From the NCBI GenBank assembly GCA_020641055.1, contig CP067345.1, forward strand, positions 1,357,317-1,421,316: a stretch of 64,000 nucleotides of DNA, in the 5' to 3' direction. The notes under the pieces are model-generated. The model had not been told where the DNA came from, searched no databases, and was given only the letters and a program-made list of their open reading frames with translations. Below are positions 17,093 through 27,123 of the stretch, piece by piece. The position numbers and the translations under genes were made by a program. The DNA is from Clostridioides sp. ES-S-0010-02 (GTDB lineage Bacteria > Bacillota > Clostridia > Peptostreptococcales > Peptostreptococcaceae). The stretch's first letter is position 1, and each line of letters starts with the position of its first letter.

Positions 17093-18868
17093 TTATTCGG
17101 ATTTAATTTTAAGCTTAGCTACCATTTCTTCTTCAGGAGTAACATAAATAGTACTATTAGTTTCATAGATAACCATACCAGGTTTAGAACCACTAGGTTT
17201 CTTTACATTTTTTTTCTTTGTGTAGTCCACAGGTACTTGAGAAGAAATCTTTGATTTGCTAAAAAATGCAGCTAACATAGCTCCCTCAAATATAGTATTA
17301 TCAGTAATTTCTTTACCAGCACATTTTATTATTACGTGAGAACCTGGAATATTTTTTGTATGCATCCATAAGTCATCATTATCAGCAAGTCTTAATGTAA
17401 GATAATCATTTTGTTTGTTGTTTTTTCCAACCAAGATTTTAAATCCATCAGAAGAAATAAATTCATGAGGTTTTGTAGAAGGAATAGTGTCTTTTTTACT
17501 ACTTTTCTTTTGTGCTTTGATATATCCAACTTTACCAAGTTCTTCTTTTATATCTTGTAATTCAGCCAAATTTTCACAGTTTTCAATACTCAAAATTATG
17601 TTTTCTAAGTAATCTATTTCTTCTTTGTTTAATGAAATTTGGTGAGATATTTCAACTTTGGCATGTTTCATTTTAGTGTACTTTTTAAAATATTTTTGAG
17701 CGTTTTCAGATGGAGTCAAATTTTTATTTAATTCTATTGTTACATTTTTACACTCTTCATCATAGAAGTTGGCAACATCAACACTTTCCATCCCTTTTTC
17801 TACCATATATATATAAGATGTAATTAGTTCACCCTTTACTTTATAAATATCTGCATTTTCAGACTCTAATAATTCTTCTTCTTGTTTTCTAAGTTTGTTA
17901 TAAAGTCTATCCAGTTTAACAGATATGCTTTTCTTTAAGTCAGATGAACGTTGATTGATTCTATCTTTAATATCTTTAGTTCTGTAGAAATCCTCTAGTA
18001 TATTAGAGATGCTTTCTTTATTGATATATGATAAATCATTAAACAATGTAAGATTGACACAACTGAAATCAACGACTTTATCTAATTTTTTATCTATAAC
18101 AATACAAGGTGAAAACTTATTAGAATTTATATCATTAAATAAACTACAAAATTCTTTGTATAAAGAATCAAACTGTTGACTAGATATATCTTTGCTAATA
18201 GCGTTTTGATTTACATCTGCTCTATAACAAATTTCTTTGGCGATAGTAGGGCTTATACCTAAAAATTTAGAATATATAGACTTAAAAATAGGTCCATCAA
18301 ATTCATTTAGATTGTTAATAAACGAATCTTTAGATATATTATCAAGAGGGTTAAGTTTATCTTGCTTTGGTGGCAATGAGTAACTATGTCCAGGTAAAAC
18401 CTGACGAACTCTACTTATACTAAAAGGCACTCTTTTTATAGAATCTATAATTTTATCATCTTCATTATGAGTTACTATTATATTACTATGTCTTCCCATA
18501 ATTTCAATTATAATATTTTTGATTGTCTTTTCTTTTAATTCATCTAAAGATTCAACACTGATTTTTATTATTCTTTCAAAACCAATTTGAGAAATTTCTA
18601 TAATATTTCCACCTTGTATATATTTTCGAAGCAACATACAAAACATAGGCGCCTTTAGCGGATTTTCTTTTTTATAATTGCTTGTTAAATAAACCCTAGG
18701 ATTTGAAGCACTTGCACTTAAAACCAATCTAAAATTTTCTTTGTTGTTTCTTATATTAAAAATTACTTCATCATCTTCAGGTTGATGAATCTTATCTATT
18801 TTTCCACCTGTAAGCTTTGATGATAATTCATCTACTATTGAATGTATAACTAATCCATCTAATGCCAT
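17093..18868 (-). CDS. rqcH: RqcH / fibronectin-binding NFACT protein (Fbp68-like)
   Basis: A 591-residue NFACT protein. The N-terminal NFACT-N region (DGLVIHSIVDEL, GGKIDKIHQP, RVYLT) is followed by a helix-hairpin and long coiled-coil middle part (about 290-440) and a C-terminal NFACT-R domain (NDDLWMHTKNIPGSHVII, ending KPGMVIYETNSTIYV). Family members bind stalled 50S-peptidyl-tRNA complexes and add alanine tails; the same protein is known in clostridia as a fibronectin-binding surface protein. I start at the inner ATG (18868), which has AAAGGGG upstream and aligns with B. subtilis RqcH, not at the GTG three codons earlier. It is monocistronic. Confidence 0.93.
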   Translation of the reverse strand: MALDGLVIHSIVDELSSKLTGGKIDKIHQPEDDEVIFNIRNNKENFRLVLSASASNPRVYLTSNYKKENPLKAPMFCMLLRKYIQGGNIIEISQIGFERIIKISVESLDELKEKTIKNIIIEIMGRHSNIIVTHNEDDKIIDSIKRVPFSISRVRQVLPGHSYSLPPKQDKLNPLDNISKDSFINNLNEFDGPIFKSIYSKFLGISPTIAKEICYRADVNQNAISKDISSQQFDSLYKEFCSLFNDINSNKFSPCIVIDKKLDKVVDFSCVNLTLFNDLSYINKESISNILEDFYRTKDIKDRINQRSSDLKKSISVKLDRLYNKLRKQEEELLESENADIYKVKGELITSYIYMVEKGMESVDVANFYDEECKNVTIELNKNLTPSENAQKYFKKYTKMKHAKVEISHQISLNKEEIDYLENIILSIENCENLAELQDIKEELGKVGYIKAQKKSSKKDTIPSTKPHEFISSDGFKILVGKNNKQNDYLTLRLADNDDLWMHTKNIPGSHVIIKCAGKEITDNTIFEGAMLAAFFSKSKISSQVPVDYTKKKNVKKPSGSKPGMVIYETNSTIYVTPEEEMVAKLKIKSE

Positions 18869-19178
18869 GTATAGCACCCCTTTCTTTGACCAAAATAAGT
18901 CAGTAAATTAATTATACACATAATATATGCTCTATGACTAGGGGGAATTTAAACAACATGGATTAATGTGTAAATTTTATAATTATTTATACTTACAGGA
19001 TATACTCACAAGAGAATAGGAAGTATATTTTTAAATTAATAATTTAAATTTGCTTAAATATAAAACAAATGTAGTATAATTAGTGTGTAAAGAATAACTT
19101 ATAAAAGTATATAAACTTTACAAAGCTAAATAAATATTAAAGCTGTATAGTATATGAATATGAAAGAAGGTTGAAAAA
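18869..19178. other. Divergent promoter region of rqcH and the threonine aldolase gene
   Basis: About 310 bp without coding potential. A TATAAT box at 19075-19080 with a weak TTGCTT upstream (spacing 19) may serve the plus-strand gene. Nothing else was recognised. Confidence 0.35.
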
Positions 19179-20213
19179 ATGAAATTTATTGATTTAAGAA
19201 GTGATACTGTTACTATGCCTACTGATGAAATGAGAGAAGCCATGGCAAAGGCTCCTGTTGGAGATTCAATCTTTAGAGATGACCCTACTGTAAATAAACT
19301 GGAAGAATTAGCAGCAGCTAAAGTTGGAAAAGAAGATGCTATTTTCCTTCCAAGTGGAACTTTTGGAAATCAGTTAGCTTTGTTTACTCACTGCCTAAGA
19401 GGTCAAGAAATCATTATTGGTAAAGGGTATCATATTGTGACTCATGAAGTTGGAGCACCTGCTGTAATAGCTGGAGTTCAACTTAGAACTATAGATGAAG
19501 ATGAAAGTGGAGCTCTTAATCCTGAGCTTGTTGAGAAGGCTATTAGGAGAGATGATATACATGAACCACAAACAGGTCTTATATGTGTAGAAAATGCATA
19601 TTCAGGTGGAACTGTTGTAAGCCTTGACAATTTAAAAGAAATTAAAAAAATAGCTGAAAAACACAATTTACCAGTGCATTTAGATGGAGCGAGATTATTC
19701 AATGCAGCATTAACTTTAGGTGTAGAAGCTAAAGAAATTGCACAATGTTGTGACAGTGTTATGTTCTGTGTATCAAAAGGTTTAGCTGCACCAATGGGTT
19801 CTATTCTTGCTGGAAGTAAAGAATTTATAGCAAAAGCTAGAAGAAAGCAAAAAGTTATGGGTGGAGGCATGAGACAAGTTGGTATAGTTGCAGCAGCTGG
19901 TATAATTGCCATTGAAAAAATGACACTGAGATTAAATGAGGACCATGATAATGCAAAATATTTAGCTTGTGAGTTGGATAAAATTGAAGGAATTGAAGTA
20001 AATAACACTAGTCCAGACCTGAGTATGGTATTCTTTAAAATGAGTGAAGATATAATAAAAGAAGATGTTTTAATAAAAGAGTTTTTTGAAAGAAATATAA
20101 AAATCAATAAAATGGAAAATGGGGAGTATAGATTTGTAACTCATGTAGATATTACTAGAGAAGATTTAGATTATGTTTTAAAAACACTTAAAGAATTAAT
20201 AGGTGTATGCTAA
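19179..20213 (+). CDS. ltaE: Low-specificity L-threonine aldolase
   Basis: A PLP-dependent fold-type I enzyme that splits threonine or allo-threonine into glycine and acetaldehyde. The 344-residue protein shows LRSDTVTMPT at the N-terminus, the FLPSGTFGNQLA strand, Asp/Arg in HLDGARLFNA that contact PLP, and the Schiff-base lysine in CVSKGLAAPMGS. GAAGG lies 8 nt before the ATG. It is monocistronic. It could feed glycine to Stickland fermentation, which is an inference. Confidence 0.94.
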   Translation: MKFIDLRSDTVTMPTDEMREAMAKAPVGDSIFRDDPTVNKLEELAAAKVGKEDAIFLPSGTFGNQLALFTHCLRGQEIIIGKGYHIVTHEVGAPAVIAGVQLRTIDEDESGALNPELVEKAIRRDDIHEPQTGLICVENAYSGGTVVSLDNLKEIKKIAEKHNLPVHLDGARLFNAALTLGVEAKEIAQCCDSVMFCVSKGLAAPMGSILAGSKEFIAKARRKQKVMGGGMRQVGIVAAAGIIAIEKMTLRLNEDHDNAKYLACELDKIEGIEVNNTSPDLSMVFFKMSEDIIKEDVLIKEFFERNIKINKMENGEYRFVTHVDITREDLDYVLKTLKELIGVC

Positions 20214-20365
20214 TTAGGTATGTTCAAAAAACTAAATAGAAGATGCTAAATATTTTATTTAAAAAATTCATATACAGTTTAAATAAACTATACATAAAAT
20301 TCATATAGAAATATTATTATATAAACATAGAAAGAACTAGCTTAAAAACATAATATAATTACCCT

Positions 20366-20457
20366 AATTGTAATGGCAACTCTCCCTAACATCCTCAAAT
20401 TATAGTTGTCATTACAAAACTTTTCCCATAAATTATAAGTTTATGGGAATTTTTTTA
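20366..20457 (+). ncRNA. Candidate small RNA with a C/U-rich loop
   Basis: A TATAAT box at 20354-20359 precedes a 13-bp stem (20369-20381 with 20404-20416, one G-U pair) whose 22-nt loop contains CTCTCCCTAACATCCTC. A strong intrinsic terminator follows (10-bp stem 20423-20432 with 20440-20449, then eight T). The total of about 90 nt and the unpaired C/U-rich loop, complementary to Shine-Dalgarno sequences, look like a trans-acting regulatory RNA. It could instead be a leader attenuator of dapF; a separate TATAAT just after the terminator (20461-20466) favours an independent RNA. Confidence 0.55.
20423..20457 (+). terminator. Intrinsic terminator upstream of dapF
   Basis: TTCCCATAAA pairs with TTTATGGGAA across a 7-nt loop, followed by eight T. 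Confidence 0.9.
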
Positions 20458-20500
20458 TGTTATAATAGTTTAAGTGTTAATTTACAAAGGAGCGATACTT

Positions 20501-21331
20501 ATGAAATTTTGGAAACTACATGGAATAGGCAATGATTTTATTGCAATAGATGGAAGATTTGACCAAATAGATTCATCAAATTATACTGTTTTAGCAAAAA
20601 AAGTATGCCATAGAAGATTTTCTGTAGGTGCGGATGGGTTACTAGTTGTAAAAAATTCAGAAATTGCAGATGTAGAAATGGTGTATTATAATTCTGATGG
20701 TTCAAGAGCAGCTATGTGTGGAAATGGACTTAGATGTTTTTGTAAGTTTGTTTATGATAATGGCATAGTTAAAAAAGAAAACTTTACAGTAGATACACTA
20801 GATGGTGTAAAAAATATAAAAATAAACACTATAAATGGAGAAATAAATACTATAAAAGTTAATATGGGAAAAGGAAGTTTTTTAGCTAAAGATGTTCCTG
20901 TGTTAACTGACGAAGAACGTTTTGTGCAAGAAAATATAAAAGTTTTAGATAAAGAGTTTAAGATTACATCTATGTTGATGGGGGTTCCTCACACTGTGGT
21001 TATAGTGGATGAATTAAATGTAGATGAAGTTTGTAAATATGGAAAAGAGATTGAAAATAATAAAATATTTCCGAAAAAAACGAATGTAAATTTTGTAAAA
21101 GTAGAAGATAAGTATAATATACATGTCTATACTTGGGAAAGAGGTTGTGGATATACTTTAGGATGTGGAACAGGTATGACTGCATCAGCAATAGTATGTA
21201 ATTTACTTGATATGGTAGAAAATAGTGTAAATGTGACTTCTCAAGGTGGAACAGTACGAATAGATATAGGAGAGTTTTCTTATATGACAGGTCCAGCAGT
21301 AAAAATATGTGAAGGTGTTTTGGAGGTTTAG
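20501..21331 (+). CDS. dapF: Diaminopimelate epimerase
   Basis: Interconverts LL- and meso-diaminopimelate for peptidoglycan and lysine synthesis. The 276-residue protein has two mirrored domains with catalytic cysteines in MCGNGLRCFCKF and GYTLGCGTGMTAS, and the start MKFWKLHGIGNDFIAIDGRF region is typical. ATG 20501 follows AAAGGAGCG. The yicC gene starts 3 nt after its stop, so dapF leads into the large housekeeping operon. A TATAAT at 20461-20466 is the likely promoter. Confidence 0.96.
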   Translation: MKFWKLHGIGNDFIAIDGRFDQIDSSNYTVLAKKVCHRRFSVGADGLLVVKNSEIADVEMVYYNSDGSRAAMCGNGLRCFCKFVYDNGIVKKENFTVDTLDGVKNIKINTINGEINTIKVNMGKGSFLAKDVPVLTDEERFVQENIKVLDKEFKITSMLMGVPHTVVIVDELNVDEVCKYGKEIENNKIFPKKTNVNFVKVEDKYNIHVYTWERGCGYTLGCGTGMTASAIVCNLLDMVENSVNVTSQGGTVRIDIGEFSYMTGPAVKICEGVLEV

Positions 21332-21334
21332 GTA

Positions 21335-22216
21335 ATGGCTATAAGTATGACTGGTTTCGGAAGAGGAGAATACAAAGACGACAACTATTATTTTTTAGTA
21401 GAATGTAAAACAATAAATCATAAATATTCAGATATAAATATACGTCTTCCAAGAAAAATTTCATTTTTAGAGGATAAAGTTAGAAATTTAGTAAAAAACT
21501 ATGTAAAAAGAGGAAGAGTTGATTTATACATAAAATTTGACTTATTAGGTAAAGAAGATGTAAACTTAAATTTTGATGAAGGATTAGCATCTCAATATAT
21601 AGATATCTTAAAGGAAATAAAAGACAAATTTGATATTATAGATGATATTAGTGTTATGAATGTTGCAAGATTTCCTGATATTATAAAAATAGAAGAAAAA
21701 GATGAAGATGAAGATTTACTATGGTCGATGTTAAATCAAGCTGTAGAAGATGCAATGATAAAACTAAGAGAAATGAGAAGTGAAGAAGGTAAAAAATTAG
21801 CTGAAGATATTACCATGAGATGTGACTTATTAAAAAATCATATAGAAGAAATTGAAAAATATTCAAGTAGTGTTGTAGAAGACTATAGAGAAAAACTAAA
21901 TTCAAGAATAAGTGAAATGCTAGAAGACCCAAGTATAATAGATGAAAATAGGTTAGCACAAGAAGTTGCAATATATGCAGATAAAAGTAGTATAACAGAA
22001 GAGATAGTTAGGTTTAAAAGTCATATTGGTCAGCTTAAAAAAACTATATTTAAAGACGATTCTATAGGTAGAAAAATTGATTTCTTAATACAGGAGATGA
22101 ACAGAGAAACTAATACAATAGGTTCAAAATCATCTGATATAAATATAACTAATTTAGTAGTAGAAGTGAAAAGTGAGTTAGAAAAAATAAGAGAACAAAT
22201 ACAAAACATAGAGTAA
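21335..22216 (+). CDS. yicC: YicC/YloC family endoribonuclease
   Basis: A 293-residue protein with the YicC N-terminal block (MTGFGRGE, VECKTINHKYSDINIRLPR) and the C-terminal DUF1732 block (KIDFLIQEMNRETNTIGSKS). E. coli YicC has RNase activity and affects small-RNA turnover; function here is by homology. GGAGG inside the end of dapF serves as its SD. In many Firmicutes a remA/DUF370 gene lies between yicC and gmk; here only 29 nt separate them, so it is absent at this place. Confidence 0.92.
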   Translation: MAISMTGFGRGEYKDDNYYFLVECKTINHKYSDINIRLPRKISFLEDKVRNLVKNYVKRGRVDLYIKFDLLGKEDVNLNFDEGLASQYIDILKEIKDKFDIIDDISVMNVARFPDIIKIEEKDEDEDLLWSMLNQAVEDAMIKLREMRSEEGKKLAEDITMRCDLLKNHIEEIEKYSSSVVEDYREKLNSRISEMLEDPSIIDENRLAQEVAIYADKSSITEEIVRFKSHIGQLKKTIFKDDSIGRKIDFLIQEMNRETNTIGSKSSDINITNLVVEVKSELEKIREQIQNIE

Positions 22217-22245
22217 GAATACAATATTAGAAGGGGAATATTTAA

Positions 22246-22863
22246 ATGTTTACAAAAAAAGGATTATTGCTAGTTGTATCAGGTCCATCAGGTGCAGGAA
22301 AAGGTACTATTTGCAAAGAATTACTTAGAGAGAATGATACAATAAAACTTTCTGTATCAGCTACTACAAGAAAACCAAGAGCAGGAGAAGTTGATGGAGT
22401 AAATTATTTCTTCATAAGTAAAGAAAAGTTTGAAGATATGATAGGAAAAGGTGAGTTTTTGGAGTATGCTCAAATTTATGATAATTTTTATGGAACTCCA
22501 AAAGCAGCAATAATGGAATGTTTAGAAAAAGGACAGGATGTGCTACTAGAAATTGAAATGCAAGGAGCAAAACAAATAAAAGAGGTTTGTCCAGAAGGAG
22601 TATTTATATTTGTATTACCTCCATCACTTGAAGAGTTAAAAAATAGAATTGTTGGAAGAGGTACAGAGACAGAAGAAGAAATAGAAAAGAGATTTAGTTG
22701 TGCATATGAAGAAATAAAAATGATTAAGGATTATGATTATTTTATATTTAATGAAGATGTGAAAACATCTGCTAAAGAAATAGAAGGTATAATATCATCT
22801 GAAAAGAATAAAGTTAGCAGATATAAAAATATTATAATAGAGAAATTTAAGGAGGAATTATAA
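22246..22863 (+). CDS. gmk: Guanylate kinase
   Basis: Phosphorylates GMP and dGMP with ATP, a step in GTP supply. The 205-residue length is standard. The P loop is SGPSGAGKGT, the GMP-binding part includes TTRKPRAGEVDGVNYFF, and the lid/adenine part contains RGTETEEEI. SD AGAAGGGG precedes the ATG. The gene ends 2 nt before rpoZ, matching the conserved gmk-rpoZ-coaBC order. Confidence 0.97.
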   Translation: MFTKKGLLLVVSGPSGAGKGTICKELLRENDTIKLSVSATTRKPRAGEVDGVNYFFISKEKFEDMIGKGEFLEYAQIYDNFYGTPKAAIMECLEKGQDVLLEIEMQGAKQIKEVCPEGVFIFVLPPSLEELKNRIVGRGTETEEEIEKRFSCAYEEIKMIKDYDYFIFNEDVKTSAKEIEGIISSEKNKVSRYKNIIIEKFKEEL

Positions 22864-22865
22864 TT

Positions 22866-23132
22866 ATGTTAAAACCATCTATCAATGAGGTACTAGAAAA
22901 AATAGACAACAGATATTACTTAGTAGGGACTGTTTCAAAGAGAGCAAGAAAGTTAATTGATGGAGACGAACCATATGTTCCAAACAAAGCTAAGGAAAAA
23001 CCTGTATGTGTAGCTACTAAGGAAGTTGCAAGTGGAAAAATAACATATAGATTATTGACAGAAGAAGAAATAGAGATAGAAGAAGCTAGACACTACGCTG
23101 AGCAACATCAACAAATTTCAGAAGAGGAGTAA
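22866..23132 (+). CDS. rpoZ: RNA polymerase omega subunit
   Basis: An 88-residue subunit that helps beta' folding and assembly of RNA polymerase. It starts MLKPSINEVLEKIDNRYYLV and has the conserved RARKLIDG helix with a C-terminal acidic tail. SD AAGGAGG overlaps the end of gmk. Four bases separate it from coaBC, so translation is probably coupled. Confidence 0.96.
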   Translation: MLKPSINEVLEKIDNRYYLVGTVSKRARKLIDGDEPYVPNKAKEKPVCVATKEVASGKITYRLLTEEEIEIEEARHYAEQHQQISEEE

Positions 23133-23136
23133 GGTC

Positions 23137-24336
23137 ATGCTAAAAAATAAGACTGTTGTAATTGGCATAAGCGGCGGAATAGCTGCATACAAGGCTTGTG
23201 ATGTTGTAAGTAAATTAAAAAAATTAAATGCAAATATCCATGTTATAATGACAAAATCAGCAACAGAATTTGTTAGACCACTTACACTTCAATCACTAAG
23301 TCAAAATTATGTAGTAGAAGATATGTTTGAAGAACCAAAATCTTGGGAAGTTGAACATATATCATTAGCAAAAAAGGCAGATTTGTTTCTAATAGTACCA
23401 GCAAGTGCAAATGTTATAGGAAAAATTGCAAATGGTATAGCTGATGATATGCTAACAACTACTGTTATGGCAACAAAAGCACAAGTTTTAATAGCACCAG
23501 CTATGAATACTAATATGTATGAAAATCCAATTGTCCAAAAAAATATAAAAACTTTAGAGGAATTTGGATATAAATTTATAGAACCAGAAAGTGGAAGACT
23601 TGCATGTGGAGATATTGGAGCAGGAAAACTAGCTAAACCAGATTTAATAGTAGAGGCAGTTTTAGCCAATCTTACGAAAGAGCAAGATTTGAAAGGTCAA
23701 AGTATAATAGTTACAGCTGGACCAACTGTAGAAAGTATAGACCCAGTAAGATATTTAACTAATAGGTCTTCTGGTAAAATGGGATATTCTATAGCTAAAG
23801 AGGCTATATCTAGAGGTGCTGATGTAACATTAATATCAGGTCCTACAAATCTCTCTATTCCACAAAACCTTAAAAAATTTGTACAAATAGAATCAGCACA
23901 AGATTTGTATGAGGCAGTAGTATCAAATTTAAAAGAAAATAAAATAGTAATTCAAAGTGCAGCAGTTGCAGATTATAAGCCAAAAACTTATTCTGACAAA
24001 AAAATTAAAAAGAATAATGATGATTTATCAATAGAATTAAGTAGGAATTATGACATTGCTTATGAAATAGGAAAAATAAAGGAAGATAGGATATTAGTTG
24101 GATTTGCTGCTGAAACTAATGACTTAATAGAACATGCCAAAGGAAAAATTGAAAAGAAAAATTTAGATTTTATTGTGGCAAATGATTTAACTAAAGAGGG
24201 AGCTGGCTTTAGAACTGATACTAATATTGTAAAAATAATAGATACAGAAGGAAATATTACTGAGTACCCTAAAATGAAAAAGGAAGAAGTAGCTAATGTT
24301 ATATTAAATAAGATTAAAGTGTTACTTGAGAAATAA
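23137..24336 (+). CDS. coaBC: Bifunctional phosphopantothenoylcysteine decarboxylase/synthetase
   Basis: Makes 4'-phosphopantetheine for coenzyme A. Residues 1-180 are the FMN-dependent CoaC domain (GISGGIAAYKACDVV, the active-site His in VEHISLAKKADLF, the PAMNTNMYENP clamp and the Cys in RLACGDIGAG). Residues about 185-399 are the CTP-dependent CoaB domain (TAGPTVESIDPVRYLTNRSS, SAAVADYKP, VGFAAETND). The start follows GAGGAGTAAGG. Downstream coaD (50603) provides the next CoA step elsewhere in this window. Confidence 0.96.
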   Translation: MLKNKTVVIGISGGIAAYKACDVVSKLKKLNANIHVIMTKSATEFVRPLTLQSLSQNYVVEDMFEEPKSWEVEHISLAKKADLFLIVPASANVIGKIANGIADDMLTTTVMATKAQVLIAPAMNTNMYENPIVQKNIKTLEEFGYKFIEPESGRLACGDIGAGKLAKPDLIVEAVLANLTKEQDLKGQSIIVTAGPTVESIDPVRYLTNRSSGKMGYSIAKEAISRGADVTLISGPTNLSIPQNLKKFVQIESAQDLYEAVVSNLKENKIVIQSAAVADYKPKTYSDKKIKKNNDDLSIELSRNYDIAYEIGKIKEDRILVGFAAETNDLIEHAKGKIEKKNLDFIVANDLTKEGAGFRTDTNIVKIIDTEGNITEYPKMKKEEVANVILNKIKVLLEK

Positions 24337-24372
24337 GAACTTTTTTAAATATGATATTTGTGTATTTTATCA

Positions 24373-24464
24373 CAGCTAAAGTGGCTGAAAGCTGCAATTT
24401 ACTTTTAGCGAGTAAAAACTCGCAAATGTCAGTTAAATTGTGGTTTTCAGCATTTATTTTGCTG
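24373..24464 (+). other. Unassigned long structured element before priA
   Basis: An 18-bp helix (24384-24401 with 24434-24451, Watson-Crick with a few G-U pairs) encloses a perfect 6-bp hairpin with an AAAA loop (24408-24413 with 24418-24423). CAGC/GCTG (24373-24376 with 24461-24464) closes the outside. No T run follows, so it is not a normal terminator, and it matches no riboswitch I can name. It lies in the coaBC-priA gap. Confidence 0.6.
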
Positions 24465-24616
24465 TAAAGTATAAAATATGATTAATAGTTAATTATTAAG
24501 ATATATCTAATATTAGTAATAACTTGAAACTTTTTAGATATGCTGAGATTTTTTTGATATATTATGAAATGTGTTAAAATATGAGCAGTAGATTAATTTT
24601 AAGTAGGAGTTTTACA

Positions 24617-27106
24617 ATGAAAAAATATGCAAAGGTAATAGTTAGAAGCAATACTATATACACAGACAATTTATTTACATATCAAATTCCTGTATTTTTA
24701 GAGGAAGTTATAAGTGTTGGGCATAGAATATTAGTGCCATTTGGAAGAGGTAATAAACCAACAGAAGCCTTTGTATTTCAACTTACAAATAATTTAGATG
24801 AAAAAATAAAGACTAAAGAAATCATAGATATATTAGATGAAAATCCAATATTTAGAGAAGAAGATTTAGAGTTGGTTTACTGGATGAAAAATAGATATTT
24901 GTGTACTTATATAGAGTGTATAAATTTGATATATCCAAAAGGATATAAACTAAATAATTACAAAGTAGTTTTACTAGGTGAAAAGCTAAATGGATTAAGT
25001 GAGACTGAATTATATGAAAAGATATCAAAGCTGAGTGATAAAAATAGAGAGATAGTAGAAAAAGTAGTTGGTAGTAAAGGAAAAATTAAGGTTGATAAGT
25101 TAAAATATATAGCGAATCTAAATAATTATCTATATACAATGAATAAAAATGGAATTATAAAATTATGTTGGGAATACAAAAATCATAAAAATGAGAAGAA
25201 AGTATGCTATGTATCTTTGAGTTTAGAAAATAATAAAATTGATGATTATATAGAACAAAATAAAATAAGCATAGGAAGCAAGCAAAAAGAGATATTAAAT
25301 TTTCTTAAAAATAATGAAAATGTAGAGATAAATGATTTATTGGATTTATTAAATGCTTCAAAGCAGAGTATAAACTCTTTGAGTAAGAAAGAGTTAATAA
25401 CTTTAGAATTTAAAGATTATTATAGAGAGCCAAAAAGTATTTACAAATCTATATCAAAAAGTATAAAATTAAACAATGAGCAACAACAAGCGGTTGATGA
25501 GATAAATTCAAGTATGTTTATAGATGATAAAAAGCCATATTTAATTCATGGTATAACTGGAAGTGGAAAGACTGAAGTTTATATGGAAATAATAGAATTT
25601 GCATTAAGCCAAGGTTTAGATAGTATATTTTTGGTTCCTGAGATAGCATTAACTCCCCAAACGATAGATAGATTAAAGAGTAGGTTTGGCGATTTAGTTG
25701 GAGTGTTTCACAGTAAACTATCTGAAGGAGAAAAACACGACGTTTATAAAGCTGTTAAAGCTGGCAAGATAAGAGTTTTAATTGGTGCTAGGTCAGCACT
25801 ATTTGCTCCTTTTAATTCTTTAGGATTGATAATAATTGATGAATTTCATGAGTCATCATATAAGTCTGAAAAAAATCCTAAGTTTAACGCTATAGAAGTA
25901 GCTAGATTTATGGCATTAAAAAATAATCTAACTCTTATTTTAGGTTCAGCGACACCTTCAATTGAAGAGTATTATAGAGCAAAAACTGGTGAATATAAAC
26001 TTATAAATATAAAAAATAGAGCAAACAATAAACCACTTCCAAATATTGAAGTTGTAGATATGAAAGATGAATTAGATATAGGTAATAGAAGTATATTTAG
26101 TTTAAAACTTCAAAGAGAAATAAGTTGTGCGATTGAAGAAAATAGTCAGGTAATACTATTTTTAAATAGAAGAGGTTATGCAAATTTTGTATCATGTAGA
26201 AAGTGTGGCTATGTGTTTCAATGTGAAAATTGCGATATATCTTTGACATATCATAAAAAAAGTAATATTGGAAGATGTCATTATTGTGGATATGAAAGAG
26301 AAATTCCAAAAGAATGCCCAGAATGTGGAAGTAATTATGTTAAGCCATTTGGAGTAGGAACTCAAAAAATTGAGGAAGAGTTAAAATGTATTTTTCCAAA
26401 TATAAAAACTTTGAGAATGGATAAAGATACAACATCAAAAAAGGGTTCATTAGAGGAAATACTAAATAAGTTCAAAGATAAAGAAGCAGATGTATTGATA
26501 GGAACGCAGATGTTAAGTAAAGGATTGGATTTTGATAATGTAACTTTAGTAGGTATTTTGTCAGCAGACATGATACTAAATTTTCCTGATTTTAAAAGTT
26601 TTGAAACAACCTTTCAGTTGATAACTCAAGTTTCTGGAAGGGCAGGAAGAGCAGACAAAGAAGGTAAAGTAGTACTTCAAACATATGATACTGAGCATTA
26701 TGCTATTAAGCATGCCATAGAGTATAATTATGAAGGTTTTTATGAAGATGAGATAAAGATAAGAAAGGCATTTGGATATTCTCCTTTTAATAACATGTTA
26801 AGTGTAGTTGTTAGTGGTGAAGATGAAAGATTAGTTATAAAAAATATAAAAAATATGCATGCATCTTTGATTTATTTATTAGAAAAAAGGGGTATAAACG
26901 ACTTAGGGTTTATATTAGGACCCAATCCATGCTCAATATCAAAAATAAATCAAAATTATAGATGGCAAATACTCTTTAAAGATGAAAATATTGAAATTAA
27001 TCTCTTAAAGGGTATAATAAAATATATATGTATAACAAAACGAGATTTGATATTTAATAAGAATATTAATGTATCTATAGATATTAATCCAAATAGTGTA
27101 TTATAA
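24617..27106 (+). CDS. priA: Primosomal replication restart helicase PriA
   Basis: A superfamily 2 3'-5' helicase that reloads the replisome at collapsed forks. The 829-residue protein has an N-terminal DNA-binding part (about 1-200), helicase lobe 1 with [11 protein letters not shown] (Walker A) and [11 protein letters not shown] (Walker B), a zinc-binding insert with eight cysteines ([13 protein letters not shown] ... CHYCG ... CPECG), and lobe 2 ending with [15 protein letters not shown]. The Walker B reads DEFH where most PriA proteins have DEEH. ATG 24617 with TAGGAG upstream is preferred to an earlier in-frame ATG at 24581. It is followed 17 nt later by def. Confidence 0.95.
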   Translation: MKKYAKVIVRSNTIYTDNLFTYQIPVFLEEVISVGHRILVPFGRGNKPTEAFVFQLTNNLDEKIKTKEIIDILDENPIFREEDLELVYWMKNRYLCTYIECINLIYPKGYKLNNYKVVLLGEKLNGLSETELYEKISKLSDKNREIVEKVVGSKGKIKVDKLKYIANLNNYLYTMNKNGIIKLCWEYKNHKNEKKVCYVSLSLENNKIDDYIEQNKISIGSKQKEILNFLKNNENVEINDLLDLLNASKQSINSLSKKELITLEFKDYYREPKSIYKSISKSIKLNNEQQQAVDEINSSMFIDDKKPYLIHGITGSGKTEVYMEIIEFALSQGLDSIFLVPEIALTPQTIDRLKSRFGDLVGVFHSKLSEGEKHDVYKAVKAGKIRVLIGARSALFAPFNSLGLIIIDEFHESSYKSEKNPKFNAIEVARFMALKNNLTLILGSATPSIEEYYRAKTGEYKLINIKNRANNKPLPNIEVVDMKDELDIGNRSIFSLKLQREISCAIEENSQVILFLNRRGYANFVSCRKCGYVFQCENCDISLTYHKKSNIGRCHYCGYEREIPKECPECGSNYVKPFGVGTQKIEEELKCIFPNIKTLRMDKDTTSKKGSLEEILNKFKDKEADVLIGTQMLSKGLDFDNVTLVGILSADMILNFPDFKSFETTFQLITQVSGRAGRADKEGKVVLQTYDTEHYAIKHAIEYNYEGFYEDEIKIRKAFGYSPFNNMLSVVVSGEDERLVIKNIKNMHASLIYLLEKRGINDLGFILGPNPCSISKINQNYRWQILFKDENIEINLLKGIIKYICITKRDLIFNKNINVSIDINPNSVL

Positions 27107-27123
27107 ATTTAGGAGGAAGTGTA

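Noticed and set aside
19478-20107. 209-codon antisense frame inside the threonine aldolase gene
   Set aside because: No SD, no recognisable family, and the sense gene has complete catalytic motifs.
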